Shown one piece after another: positions 1 through 8,623 of a stretch of 39,315 nucleotides of DNA. Made by a program: the position numbers and the translations under genes. Source of the DNA: Coriobacteriia bacterium (GTDB lineage Bacteria; Actinomycetota; Coriobacteriia; Coriobacteriales; Atopobiaceae); assembly GCA_003150175.1 (NCBI GenBank), contig QAKZ01000009.1:1-39315 (forward strand). The letters run 5' to 3'. The first letter of the stretch is position 1, and each line of letters starts with the position of its first letter. The notes beneath the pieces were generated by a model, which was not told the origin of the DNA, did no database searches, and worked only from the letters and a program-made list of their open reading frames with translations.

Positions 1-68
1 CGTCAGGGGTTCGAACCCTGGACCTTGGGATTAAGAGTCCCCTGCTCTACCAGCTGAGCTAACGATCC
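1..68 (-). tRNA. tRNA-Lys(CTT), 3' end cut by the window edge
   Basis: Read on the minus strand from base 68, the D arm (GCTC/GAGC), anticodon arm with loop CTCTTAA (anticodon CTT at bases 35-33) and T arm (CAGGG/CCCTG with TTCGAAC) are all complete. Only the last acceptor bases, the discriminator and any CCA lie beyond base 1. It sits 11 bases downstream of tRNA-His and is probably co-transcribed with it from the promoter at 186-214. Confidence 0.95.
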
Positions 69-79
69 ATATTCTGTTA

Positions 80-156
80 TGGGGTGGGTGAAGGGTCTCG
101 AACCCTCGACCTACGGAGCCACGGTCCGTCGCTCTACCAACTGAGCTACACCCACC
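80..156 (-). tRNA. tRNA-His(GTG) with encoded CCA
   Basis: A full cloverleaf is visible on the minus strand: G-1 at base 156, acceptor stem GTGGGTG/CACCCAC, D arm GCTC/GAGC, anticodon stem ACGGA/TCCGT, anticodon GTG, T arm GAGGG/CCCTT, C73 opposite G-1, and an encoded CCA at 82-80. The extra 5' G paired with C73 is the identity mark of bacterial tRNA-His. The anticodon loop reads CCGTGGC, so position 33 is C instead of the nearly universal T/U. Confidence 0.96.
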
Positions 157-185
157 ATTTGCTTCCCTCGTCAGGCAGCTCGTTT

Positions 186-214
186 ATTATGCAAAGACTC
201 GGGGCCCGATGCAA
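186..214 (-). promoter_or_regulatory. Promoter of the tRNA-His/tRNA-Lys pair
   Basis: Minus-strand -35 box TTGCAT (214-209), a 17-base spacer and -10 box CATAAT (191-186). Transcription would start near base 179, about 23 bases before the tRNA-His 5' end. Five of six -10 bases and four of six -35 bases match the sigma70 consensus. Confidence 0.7.
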
Positions 215-245
215 GAACTTTTTTGCGAGAATCCAAAAAAAGTTC
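215..245. terminator. AT-rich 10-bp inverted repeat
   Basis: GAACTTTTTT (215-224) and AAAAAAGTTC (236-245) form a perfect 10-bp stem around an 11-base loop. It lies between the end of the SNF2 helicase gene and the tRNA promoter. It is either a terminator for the helicase mRNA or an AT-rich upstream element of the tRNA promoter, whose -35 box it abuts. A second, GC-only hairpin (GGGGGC/GCCCCC, 320-336) lies just after the helicase stop. Confidence 0.4.
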
Positions 246-342
246 CGTCGGCCCATGATCACGGCGAGAATCGAAGGAAACGCGCGCTCGGGAACGGCTG
301 CGGAATCCCCAAGACCCGAGGGGGCATCGCGCCCCCCCCGCG

Positions 343-3300
343 TCACACAGAGCCGAGGAGGGCGAGAAGATCGTCGCGGGTGAGGAGCGCAGACTTCACG
401 CCCTCGCCGGAGAGCACGCTGTCGGCGAGGTCTCGCTTGGACTCCTGCATCCTCAGGATGCGTTCCTCGATCGTCCCCTCGCAGATGAGCTTGAAGACGC
501 TGACGTCCCTGCGCTGACCGATGCGGTGGGCACGGTCGGTCGCCTGGTCCTGCGCCGCCGTGTTCCACCAGGGGTCGTAATGGATGACGACGTCCGCAGA
601 TGTGAGGTTGAGCCCCACTCCTCCCGCCTTGAGCGAGATGAGGAAGACGTCGGTCTCCCCTGCCTGGAAGCGCTTGACGAGCCGCTCGCGCTCCTCTTTG
701 CTCGTGGCGCCCGTAAGCTGGAAGAAGGTCAGGTGCTCGGCGCGCAGCCGCTGGCCGATCAGCTCGAGCATACTCGTGAACTGCGAGAAGATCAGCACCT
801 TGTGCCCGCCCGCCACTGCCTGCGAGACGAGTTCCATGCAGGTCTCGAGCTTGGCGGAGCCGCCGTCATAGCCCTCGAAGTAGAGGCGCGGGTCGCAGCA
901 GAGCTGGCGGAGCTTGGTGAGCTCGGCCAGGACCTTGAGCTTCTCTTGCTTGACCTGGCGGTCCCCCATGTGCTGAACCTGGAGCGCGAGGCGATCCTGG
1001 CTCGCGAGGTAGAGCTTGCGCTGCTTCGCCTCCATCTGCGCGTAGACGACGCTCTCGGTCTTCTCGGGGAGATCGGCCAGGACCTCGGACTTGAGGCGCC
1101 GCAGGACAAAGGGGCCGATCGCGCACCGCAGCAGGTTCGAGGAGTCGTGGTCGGCGTGCTCGACCGGGCCCTCGTAGCGCTTGGCGAATTGCTCGCGGGA
1201 CCCGAGGTAGCCGGGCATGAGGAAGTCGAAGATGCTCCAGAGTTCCGCCAGCCGGTTCTCGATCGGCGTGCCGGTGAGGGCGAAGCGCACATCGGCGTCG
1301 AGGCACTTGACGCACTTTGTTACCTGCGCCTTAGGGTTCTTGATGTACTGCGCCTCATCGAGGACGACGCGAGCGAAGCGGACCTTCGCGTAGGACTCGA
1401 CGTCTCGGCGCAGAAGGTCGTACGAGGTAACGAGCAGGTCTTTGCCCGCCGCTCCTTCGAGAACCGCCGTGCGGGCAGTCTTCGTGCCGACCACGGCCAC
1501 GGCGTCGAGAGAGGGCGCGAACTTGGCGATCTCGCTCATCCAGTTGTAAACGAGCGAGGCCGGGCAGACAACGAGCGTGGGGCCGGCGGATTGCTCGCCC
1601 TCCCCCGCCGATGCGGCTTCTTTGCGCGCAAGAATATGAGCGATGACCTGCAAGGTCTTGCCCAAGCCCATATCGTCGGCGAGGATTCCTCCGAAGCCGA
1701 ACCGCTCGAGGGTCCCGAGCCAGCGGAAACCGTCCTCCTGGTAGGCGCGCAGCTCGGCCTTAAGGTCGGCGGGGACCTCGATGTCCGCATCGAAGTAGGT
1801 GTCGAAGTCGCGGACGAGGCGGCGAAACCCCGAGTCGCGGTTCAGGCGGATGCCGTCCGCGCGGTCGAGAAGGGCGTCGATGAGCAGGGCCCGGCTGCTC
1901 GGCAGGCCAAAGTCGCCGCCCACGAGCTCCTCGACGCTCACGCCGAGGCCGTCCGCGAGCTCATCGGCGAACTGGAGGTTCTCGCCGATGCGCACGATGT
2001 CGCCCGTGGAGAGGCGCACGAACTTCTGTTTCCGCTTCCATCCTGCGAGGTAGTCGAGCAGCTCGCGCTGGGTGAGCCCCGAGGCGCCGAGCTCGACGTC
2101 GAGCAGGTTGCTCTTTACCGTGGCGCGAACCGAGAGGCTCGGCGAGGGGCGCACGTTGATGGCGCGCAGCCTGTCGGAGAGGAGCACCTCGCCCAAGGCA
2201 GAGAGCTCCGCGAGCCCGTCGGTGAGAAGGCGATAGAGCAGCTCCTCGTCCTCCTCGTCGAATACGAGCCTTCCCTCGTCCACAGGGAAATAATCCTCGA
2301 GGACGTCGAGCACATGATACTCGGCGGCGAGGTCGCGCGGGGGCTGGCCCGGGATGTCCTCGGGCCCGCCGACGAGGGTCTCCCACTGCCCGTAGGCGAC
2401 TTTCGGCCAGCAGACGATCTGGCCGTCCTCCAAGCTGATGCGGAAGCTGAACTCGGGATCGGGCGGTGCCGCCTCGGCAAGCGATGACGGGGCCTCCAGG
2501 TCGCACCAGTCGCGCAGCACCGGGAGCACCGAGCGGCAGAACTCGGGGACGTCCCTCGTGTTCACGTGAGGAGTGCCGTAGCCCCTCCTGAGCGCGGCGA
2601 GCACAGGGGCCGCCGTTGTCGCGAAGCCGGCGGAGGCGCGCACGACGCAGTCCTGCTCCACGACGTAGCATCTCTGGCCGGAGACAAAGACCCGCAGGTA
2701 ATCAGGCAGGACGATGTCGTAGCCGCCAGATAGGCCCTCGATGATCTCGCACTCGATGCCCGGGTCACCCTCCCCGACCGGGAAATCGCGGGCGCGCTTC
2801 TTTGGGACGAGGTAGCCCCAGCGGTCGCGCTCGGGCTCCGCCGCGACGTCAAACTGGACGGATGCGCCCTGCATGACGTCGAGCACGTCGCACGCGTCGG
2901 CGTCCGAGAGCGGGAGCTCCTTGATATCGGTCCCGCGCCCGCCGCCCGCATAGTCCCAGCGCGAGAGGTAGAGCGCCTGCTGTGTGTCCACGATGCGCCC
3001 CACGAGATCAAGCAGCTCGGCCGAGCGCGCGTCGAAAGCGTCGCGCGTGTGGGCGAAGGAGAGCTTCTTTCCATAAGAGACCTCGTCGCCGTCGCGCCAG
3101 GCGCGCACGAGGGAGGCGACGTTCTTCACGATGTACTTGGCGTTGCCGCGACGGACGGTGAGCTTCATGGCGGCGCCGTCGCCGCTGAAGGAGCGCTCGG
3201 ACTCGCCGAGGTGGACGAGCAGCGTCGCCTTCTCGGCAGGCCGCTCGCCGCGAAGCGCGCCCGCGGCCCGGCGGCGCCGGGCGCCCGCGTCGCGCAGACG

Positions 3301-3729
3301 CCGCTCGGTGGCTTCCTGCAAAAGGTCGCTCACGGCGCCGCTCGTCGCGGACTCCGACGGCCTGCGGGGAGCGGGAACGGAATAGAGGCTCGCGACAGGG
3401 GCGGCGGGCTGTGGCGCGGGGCCGTTGAGGTACTCGAGCGCGAGCGCGACCTCGTGCTTGCACATGCCGTCGTAATTCGCCGCGGCGGGACAGCCGCAGG
3501 AGTAATCGAGGACCTCCCCAGAACCGGTGTCGAGGTCGACGGAGACCGAGTAGTAACCGCCGTCCGAGCCGGCGACGCGCCCCCTGAGGCCGACCGTCGA
3601 GCCGAGCTCGCCGCCGTTCTTGGCGAGCTTGAGGACACCCCCGTCGCGCCAGATCGCGACGCCGCGCTGGTACGTGCTCGGAAGCGCCGCCTCCGCGCGC
3701 AGACGCTCGATGACCTTCTCGCCCGCCAT
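343..3729 (-). CDS. SNF2-family DEAD/DEAH-box helicase with N-terminal SWIM zinc finger
   Basis: A predicted Swi2/Snf2-type ATP-dependent DNA translocase of 1128 residues. A SWIM-type zinc finger is visible near the N-terminus (C78-x-C80-x9-C90-x-H92). A long middle region follows that resembles the bacterial SNF2-associated domain. The ATPase core has a Walker A region DDMGLGKT near residue 688, DEAQ box near 791, the LTGTPIEN motif, and a C-terminal helicase lobe ending in ATDRAHRIGQ near 1065. The order SWIM, associated domain, SNF2 core is typical of bacterial SNF2 proteins thought to act in repair or remodelling of protein-DNA complexes; the actual substrate is unknown. The ATG at 3729 was chosen because it has GGGGAG just upstream and avoids overlap with the divergent gene at 3866; the frame stays open 88 codons further. 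All motifs look intact. Confidence 0.93.
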   Translation of the reverse strand: MAGEKVIERLRAEAALPSTYQRGVAIWRDGGVLKLAKNGGELGSTVGLRGRVAGSDGGYYSVSVDLDTGSGEVLDYSCGCPAAANYDGMCKHEVALALEYLNGPAPQPAAPVASLYSVPAPRRPSESATSGAVSDLLQEATERRLRDAGARRRRAAGALRGERPAEKATLLVHLGESERSFSGDGAAMKLTVRRGNAKYIVKNVASLVRAWRDGDEVSYGKKLSFAHTRDAFDARSAELLDLVGRIVDTQQALYLSRWDYAGGGRGTDIKELPLSDADACDVLDVMQGASVQFDVAAEPERDRWGYLVPKKRARDFPVGEGDPGIECEIIEGLSGGYDIVLPDYLRVFVSGQRCYVVEQDCVVRASAGFATTAAPVLAALRRGYGTPHVNTRDVPEFCRSVLPVLRDWCDLEAPSSLAEAAPPDPEFSFRISLEDGQIVCWPKVAYGQWETLVGGPEDIPGQPPRDLAAEYHVLDVLEDYFPVDEGRLVFDEEDEELLYRLLTDGLAELSALGEVLLSDRLRAINVRPSPSLSVRATVKSNLLDVELGASGLTQRELLDYLAGWKRKQKFVRLSTGDIVRIGENLQFADELADGLGVSVEELVGGDFGLPSSRALLIDALLDRADGIRLNRDSGFRRLVRDFDTYFDADIEVPADLKAELRAYQEDGFRWLGTLERFGFGGILADDMGLGKTLQVIAHILARKEAASAGEGEQSAGPTLVVCPASLVYNWMSEIAKFAPSLDAVAVVGTKTARTAVLEGAAGKDLLVTSYDLLRRDVESYAKVRFARVVLDEAQYIKNPKAQVTKCVKCLDADVRFALTGTPIENRLAELWSIFDFLMPGYLGSREQFAKRYEGPVEHADHDSSNLLRCAIGPFVLRRLKSEVLADLPEKTESVVYAQMEAKQRKLYLASQDRLALQVQHMGDRQVKQEKLKVLAELTKLRQLCCDPRLYFEGYDGGSAKLETCMELVSQAVAGGHKVLIFSQFTSMLELIGQRLRAEHLTFFQLTGATSKEERERLVKRFQAGETDVFLISLKAGGVGLNLTSADVVIHYDPWWNTAAQDQATDRAHRIGQRRDVSVFKLICEGTIEERILRMQESKRDLADSVLSGEGVKSALLTRDDLLALLGSV

Positions 3730-3865
3730 AGGACTCCCCTCGCCGATTTCGTTACCACGATACCCGAGCCACAGGGCAAAAATGCCATCAATGGGGCGGG
3801 ACGGCGAGTTGCCGGGATCTACTGCCCCCCAGCCCACGCGACGCATACCGAGGAAGGAACGAACC

Positions 3866-5812
3866 ATGGAGAAGTACCCGATGCTGTTCTCGCCCATCAA
3901 GGTGGGGACCCAGACCGTGAAGAACCGCCTTTGGATGCCCCCGGTGTCCACGAACCTCGCGGTCGACCACGGGCACGTCTCGGACGCGCTCATCGAGCAC
4001 TACACGAACCGCGCGAAGGGCGGTGTCGGCCTCATCGTGACCGAGGTCGTCACAGTGGAGCCCACCTACGTCTACCTCCCTGGCGACATGTGCATGGCCG
4101 ACGACTCCTTCATCCCCGGCTGGGAGAAGCTCTGCGCGAGCGTGCACGAGCACGGCGCGAAGATCCTGCCGCAACTCTTCCACCCCGCGTACATGGCCTT
4201 TCCCGTCCCCGGCACGCCGAGGCTCATCGCGCCGTCGTTCGTGGGGCCCTACTACGCCCGCGAGGCGCCGCGCCCCGTCACGCGCGAGGAGCTCAAGGTC
4301 ATCATCCGCCAGTTCGGCGACGCGGCCGAGCGCATGAGTCGCGCCGGCGCAGACGGCGTCGAGGTCCACGCGGCGCACGCGCACGGGCTCCTGGGAGGCT
4401 TCCTCTCGCCGCTCTACAACAAGCGCACCGACGAGTACGGCGGCGACATCGACGGGCGCCTCAAGCTCACGCTCGATGTGGTGCGCGAGGTCCGCGAGCG
4501 CTGCGGCGAGGACTTCATCATCGACGTGCGCATCTCCGGCGACGAGTACTCCGAGGGCGGGCTCACCCTGCGCGACCAGGTCTACGTCTCCAAGCAGCTC
4601 GAGCGGGCAGGCGTCGACATGCTCCATGTCTCGGGCGGCACCACCATCAAGCGCGGCAGCGCCATCCCCGGCAACGGCACCGCCTCCGCGAGCCACGCCG
4701 CGCTGTCCCGCGAGATAAAGAAGCACGTGAGCATCCCCGTGGCGACCGTCGGGCGCATCACCGAGGCGTGGATCGCCGAGGAGCTCATCGAGGACGGCTA
4801 CGCCGACGCCTGCATGATGGGACGCGCGAACGTCTGCGACGCCCAGTTCGCGAGGAAGGCCGCGGAGGGCAGGACCTCCGATATCCGCCCCTGCATCGGC
4901 TGCTTGCGCTGCCTCAACGGCATCATGTTCGGCAAGCCGATCTCGTGCACGGTGAACCCGGACGTCGAGGGCGACGACGGCGCGGTAGAGCCCGCCGCGG
5001 CAAAGAAGGACATTCTGGTGGTGGGCGCGGGCCCCGCGGGCATGGAGGCCGCGTTCGTGGCCGCGCGCCGCGGGCACCACGTCGTCGTGGTCGACGACCA
5101 GGACGAGGTCGGCGGCACCATGCGGATCGCCGCCGTGCCCATCGCGAAGCAGGACCTCTGCCGCGTCATCAAGTACCAGGCGCGCAGGCTCGAGCAGGAG
5201 GACGTCGAGGTGCGCCTCGGCGAGCGGCTCACCGCGGAGGACATCGCTCGCGACTACGCAGGCTACGAGGTCGTCGCCGCCTACGGCGCCGAGCCGATCG
5301 TCCCCGCGTCGATGACGGGCTTCAAGCAGGTCTGCACCGCAGACGACATCCTCTACGGCCGTGTCCACCCCGGAAAGAGGATCGTGATCGTCGGAGGGGG
5401 CTCCGTCGGCTGCGAGACCGCCGACTACCTCGCGCCGCTCGTGAATGACCTCGCGAAGACGAACCGCGAGATAACGCTCCTCGAGATGACCGATGCGCTG
5501 GCGGCGAACGAGTCGGGCGCAGGGCGTGCCGTGCTCATCACGAGGATGATGAGCAAGGGCGTTCGCGCGATCACGGGTGCGAAGGTGACCAAGGTCACCG
5601 AGGACACGATCGCGTATGAGAAGGAAGGCGAGGGGCACGTGATCGAGGGGGCGGACACGCTCGTGCTCGCGCTCGGGTATCGCCCTGACTCGGCGCTCGT
5701 GGACGGCCTCGCCGCCGTCGACACGACGGTCCACGCGATCGGGGACGCCCAGAAACCCGGCAACATCCGCGACGCCATCGGGGCAGCGTACGCTTTGGCG
5801 AAGGAAATCTAG
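3866..5812 (+). CDS. Old yellow enzyme/2,4-dienoyl-CoA reductase-type flavin and 4Fe-4S oxidoreductase
   Basis: A 648-residue protein with the FadH/BaiCD/BaiH domain order. An FMN-binding TIM barrel covers about 1-335. A 4Fe-4S cluster motif follows, CX2CX2CX11C (C343, C346, C349, C361). Next is an FAD-type dinucleotide fold (VVGAGPAG near 387), then a second nucleotide-binding fold (IVGGGSVG near 508). Family members pass electrons from NAD(P)H through FAD, the cluster and FMN to reduce an enone or enoyl-CoA. In gut actinobacteria relatives act on steroids, bile acids and plant phenolics, so the substrate here cannot be named. By eye, the position where the classic enzyme has its active-site Tyr (…GYL) carries Leu (L175 in HAHGLL). 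The start has AGGAAGG eight bases upstream. It stands alone, divergent from the helicase and convergent with the peptidase. Confidence 0.9.
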   Translation: MEKYPMLFSPIKVGTQTVKNRLWMPPVSTNLAVDHGHVSDALIEHYTNRAKGGVGLIVTEVVTVEPTYVYLPGDMCMADDSFIPGWEKLCASVHEHGAKILPQLFHPAYMAFPVPGTPRLIAPSFVGPYYAREAPRPVTREELKVIIRQFGDAAERMSRAGADGVEVHAAHAHGLLGGFLSPLYNKRTDEYGGDIDGRLKLTLDVVREVRERCGEDFIIDVRISGDEYSEGGLTLRDQVYVSKQLERAGVDMLHVSGGTTIKRGSAIPGNGTASASHAALSREIKKHVSIPVATVGRITEAWIAEELIEDGYADACMMGRANVCDAQFARKAAEGRTSDIRPCIGCLRCLNGIMFGKPISCTVNPDVEGDDGAVEPAAAKKDILVVGAGPAGMEAAFVAARRGHHVVVVDDQDEVGGTMRIAAVPIAKQDLCRVIKYQARRLEQEDVEVRLGERLTAEDIARDYAGYEVVAAYGAEPIVPASMTGFKQVCTADDILYGRVHPGKRIVIVGGGSVGCETADYLAPLVNDLAKTNREITLLEMTDALAANESGAGRAVLITRMMSKGVRAITGAKVTKVTEDTIAYEKEGEGHVIEGADTLVLALGYRPDSALVDGLAAVDTTVHAIGDAQKPGNIRDAIGAAYALAKEI

Positions 5813-5844
5813 GCTTAGGCAGGGGTTTCCTCCTCGAATAGTTA

Positions 5845-5889
5845 GGCACAAGGGTTGGCACAACTATTAATTGAGCCAACCCTTGTGCC
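5845..5889. terminator. 15-bp perfect inverted repeat between convergent genes
   Basis: The arms GGCACAAGGGTTGGC (5845-5859) and GCCAACCCTTGTGCC (5875-5889) are exactly complementary around a 15-base AT-rich loop. It lies between the oxidoreductase (+) stop and the peptidase (-) stop, so a two-way terminator is the natural reading. Neither side has a strong T-run, so a protein-binding palindrome remains possible. Confidence 0.6.
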
Positions 5890-5930
5890 AATTTAATAGC
5901 GCCTTATACCAGCAAAATCCTGCTTTTCGT

Positions 5931-7406
5931 CTACGAGAGGACGCCCTCGAGGTCTCCGCGGTCCCGAGCCTCATCGAAGAGATGCTTGAAGACCTTGTTC
6001 CCATGGAGACCGTCGTGCTCGAACTCGTTGGTGACCCACGCTCGGCTGTTGCCGACGCGCGAGAGCGTGTCGAGCTGGAGCCCCGAATCCACGTACAGGT
6101 CGTCAAAGTAAACGGCGCAGCGCAGCGGGACGGAGTTGGCCGCGAGCTGCTCGCCGTCGTAGAGCTGCCCGAACTCGGTATCCTCCATGAGGACGTCCAT
6201 AGCCGCCGCGAACGGCGTGAGCGCCGGGTCCTCCTGGAACATCCAGGGGAACATCGCCTCGCCGAAGAACATGAGCGGTCGCGCGTCCTCGGAGAACTCG
6301 GGGCGCTTGCCGGCCTCGCGTGCAGCGGCCCAACGGATAGGCTCATCCATATGCCCGTCGGCGTAGATGAACTCCTGAAGCGTCCAGTAGAGCGGGTTCG
6401 TCGCAGAACCGGTGAGGGTCTGGACACCCTCGGCGAAGCCGCGGTTCACATAGACCTTCCGTGCATCTCCGCCCGCAGCAGCGAGTGCTCCGGCCGCGCT
6501 GCCGTCGCCCTCAGAGAACGCGAGGTCGAGCAGGTTGTGCAGGCGCTCGGGCGCCGGCTTCATGCCCAGGCCGCCGCCCGCGAGCTGGAGCCTGCGCACC
6601 GAGAAGGGCGAGCCGTCCGGCAGCACGACGTCGCCGGCGGAGAGCCTGTCTGCCAGCAAGGCGACGCGCTCCTGATCGACGGGGTACTTCTGGTACCAAG
6701 AGCAGGTCTTCTCGGCCATGCGGGGGAAGGTGTGCGCATACACGTCGGCCGCGCTCGCGGGGACGTGCGGGATACCGCCGCCGACGAAGGAGGCTGCCAC
6801 GCCCGCGGGGAACGTGCTCAGGTTGCAGAGCGTGAGGAAACCGCCATAGCTCTGCCCGAGCGTGACCCAGCGCACGCCGCCGAACTCAGCCAGGCGCAGA
6901 TACTCGAAGTCACGGACGATGGAGTCGGCGAGGAAGCGCTTGAGGTAGTCAGCCTGATGACGAGCGGGATCGAGGCCGAGCGCACGAGATTCCTCGGCGA
7001 CCTGTTCCATCCGATGGCCGTCGACCGCAGAAGAGCGCCCTGTGCCGCGCTGGTCGGGAAGGATGACGCGAAAGTGCTTGACCGCCTCCTCGATCCAACC
7101 GTCGGTGCAGGCGTCGAGCACGCGGGGGCCGGCGCCGCCGGGGCCGCCCTGGAGGAACACGATGAGCGGCAGACCGCGTCCAACGTTTTCCGGCAGGCAG
7201 AGCGTGCGGTAGAAGAGCCGGAGTTTCTTTCCGGCGAAGCTGGGGTCCGGCTCGAGCGACGAGGAGGCCAGGGAGAGCCTCGAGGGCTCGGGGTCGTCGA
7301 CGCCGGCGACCTCGGCTGGGCTCGTCCCGCGCCAGTCGAGCGGGACGTCGACGGCATGGTCCTCGACGTAGAGACCAGGCAGGTAATACTTGGACAGAAG
7401 CGCCAT
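5931..7406 (-). CDS. Proline iminopeptidase-like alpha/beta hydrolase (peptidase family S33)
   Basis: A 491-residue alpha/beta hydrolase resembling prolyl aminopeptidases of the S33 family, which release an N-terminal proline or similar residue from small peptides. Visible marks are the oxyanion-hole motif QGGPGGAGP near residue 90, a DQRGTGRS segment near 118, the nucleophile elbow GQSYGG with Ser near 186, and EFEHDGL near 464 holding the likely catalytic His. The big insertion between nucleophile and His forms the cap typical of the longer S33 enzymes. No signal peptide is seen, so it is likely cytosolic. The ATG at 7406 has GAAAGGAAG upstream. It is divergent from the small hydrolase at 7498; the two share a 91-base intergenic region and may be co-regulated. 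Confidence 0.88.
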   Translation of the reverse strand: MALLSKYYLPGLYVEDHAVDVPLDWRGTSPAEVAGVDDPEPSRLSLASSSLEPDPSFAGKKLRLFYRTLCLPENVGRGLPLIVFLQGGPGGAGPRVLDACTDGWIEEAVKHFRVILPDQRGTGRSSAVDGHRMEQVAEESRALGLDPARHQADYLKRFLADSIVRDFEYLRLAEFGGVRWVTLGQSYGGFLTLCNLSTFPAGVAASFVGGGIPHVPASAADVYAHTFPRMAEKTCSWYQKYPVDQERVALLADRLSAGDVVLPDGSPFSVRRLQLAGGGLGMKPAPERLHNLLDLAFSEGDGSAAGALAAAGGDARKVYVNRGFAEGVQTLTGSATNPLYWTLQEFIYADGHMDEPIRWAAAREAGKRPEFSEDARPLMFFGEAMFPWMFQEDPALTPFAAAMDVLMEDTEFGQLYDGEQLAANSVPLRCAVYFDDLYVDSGLQLDTLSRVGNSRAWVTNEFEHDGLHGNKVFKHLFDEARDRGDLEGVLS

Positions 7407-7497
7407 GTGAGCTTCCTTTCTGCGTAGACTGTTCTGCAGTATGGCACACTCGCCGCGGCCGTCCGCTGCCGGCGGCAGAGCAAGGAGGGAATCGCCG

Positions 7498-8316
7498 ATG
7501 TACTCGACGCACTACGAGGTGGAAGGGCCGGCAGACGGGCTTCCGATGCTGATGCTGCACGGGTTCGGCTGCGAGCTCGGGCTCATGCGCGGCTGCATGG
7601 AGCCGCCGATCGCCGAGGCGGGCAAAGCCGACGCTTTGCTGCGCGTCTACGTTGACCTGCCGGGTCACGGCCGCAGCAACGGCGCGCCGCTCTCGCTGGC
7701 CTCGAGCGACGCGATGCTCACCGAGTGCCTGCGCATCTTGGACGACGTCGCCCCGGGAAAGAAGTTCGCAGTTGTCGGCCAGTCCTACGGCGGCTACCTC
7801 GCGCTCGGGATGATGGCGAGCGTCCCGGAGCGGCTCGCGGGAGCCGCGCTCATCTGTCCCCTCGCCGTGGATGACCTCGCGCAAAGGCGCGTCGAGGAGG
7901 GACGGCTTCTTTCCGCCGACGAGAAGTTCCTGGCCACATTGACCGAGGCCGAACGCAAGAGCTTCCTCCAGAACGCCGTGCGCGCCGACGGTAAGACTTG
8001 GCAGCGCTTCCGCGATGAGGAGGCACCCGGCTTCGCGAGCGCGAACCCGGAGTTCCTCGATGCCGTCGATGAGCACTTCTCGCTGACGCGCGGAGCGCGA
8101 AGCCTGACCGACGGCCTCGACTTCTGCGAACCCTGCGCCATCGTCTGCGGGCGCCAGGACTCGATGGTGGGGTTCCGCGACCAGGCGCTCCTCTTGCCGA
8201 AGCTGCCGCGGGCGACCTTCGCCGTCCTCGACGTCGCAGGCCACAACCTTCAGTTTGAGCAGCCGGCGCTCTTCAACGCGATCATCGTCGATTGGCTGGA
8301 ACGGCTCGAGTACTGA
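7498..8316 (+). CDS. Alpha/beta hydrolase of unknown substrate
   Basis: A 272-residue single-domain alpha/beta-hydrolase. The oxyanion motif LHGFG is near residue 19, DLPGHGRS near 58, nucleophile elbow GQSYGG places Ser at 96, Asp221 lies in GRQD, and His249 in AGHNLQ, giving a complete Ser-Asp-His triad. The size and motifs fit the general esterase/MenH-like branch; nothing points to one substrate. The ATG at 7498 is preceded by AGGAGGGA, which is why it was preferred to an in-frame ATG 19 codons upstream with no ribosome-binding site. It is divergent from the S33 peptidase; the following 300 bases hold only repeats and the asd terminator. Confidence 0.85.
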   Translation: MYSTHYEVEGPADGLPMLMLHGFGCELGLMRGCMEPPIAEAGKADALLRVYVDLPGHGRSNGAPLSLASSDAMLTECLRILDDVAPGKKFAVVGQSYGGYLALGMMASVPERLAGAALICPLAVDDLAQRRVEEGRLLSADEKFLATLTEAERKSFLQNAVRADGKTWQRFRDEEAPGFASANPEFLDAVDEHFSLTRGARSLTDGLDFCEPCAIVCGRQDSMVGFRDQALLLPKLPRATFAVLDVAGHNLQFEQPALFNAIIVDWLERLEY

Positions 8317-8352
8317 GCGCACTCGGCCGGCAGCGGGCTCGCCGCTCCCACC

Positions 8353-8481
8353 ATTACTGGGTGACAGTCATTACTGGGTGACAGTCATTGCGTGCAGCTT
8401 TCTGGGACACACATCATCCTGGGACACCCATCACCCAATGACTGTCACCGGCTGCAGGTGAACCATCACTGGGTGACTGTA
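8353..8481. repeat. Short intergenic repeat patch (17-bp tandem plus inverted copies)
   Basis: ATTACTGGGTGACAGTC occurs twice in perfect tandem (8353-8369, 8370-8386). An inverted copy reads CACCCAATGACTGTCACC (8432-8449), and a degenerate direct copy ATCACTGGGTGACTGTAA lies at 8465-8482. A second motif, CTGGGACAC, also occurs twice between them (about 8402-8410 and 8419-8427). The copies can fold into alternative hairpins. This looks like a REP/BIME-like or decayed miniature element. It lies between the hydrolase stop and the asd terminator, and no gene is visible in 8317-8623. Confidence 0.7.
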
Positions 8482-8545
8482 ACTGGCTGAAGGTGAATGT
8501 CGGCGGCCGCGGCATTCGCGGGTCACTCGCGCATTACTAAATAAA

Positions 8546-8596
8546 GGATGGGCGCGGACTTTGCGAGAAATAGCTTCACAAAGTCCGCGCCCATCC
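8546..8596 (-). terminator. Strong intrinsic terminator of hom-lysC-asd
   Basis: A perfect 18-bp stem (8546-8563 with 8579-8596, GGATGGGCGCGG…CCGCGCCCATCC) closes a 15-base loop just after the asd stop. In the minus direction it is followed by CTTTATTTAG, a T-rich tail. Confidence 0.85.
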
Positions 8597-8623
8597 CTAA
8601 GTTAAACGCAAGGTTACCGAAGC

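Noticed and set aside
526..2487. A 653-codon open frame antisense to the SNF2 helicase gene
   Set aside because: Its translation is a shadow of codon bias in GC-rich DNA (Leu/Glu/Val-rich, no domain), while the opposite strand holds an intact, motif-complete helicase.
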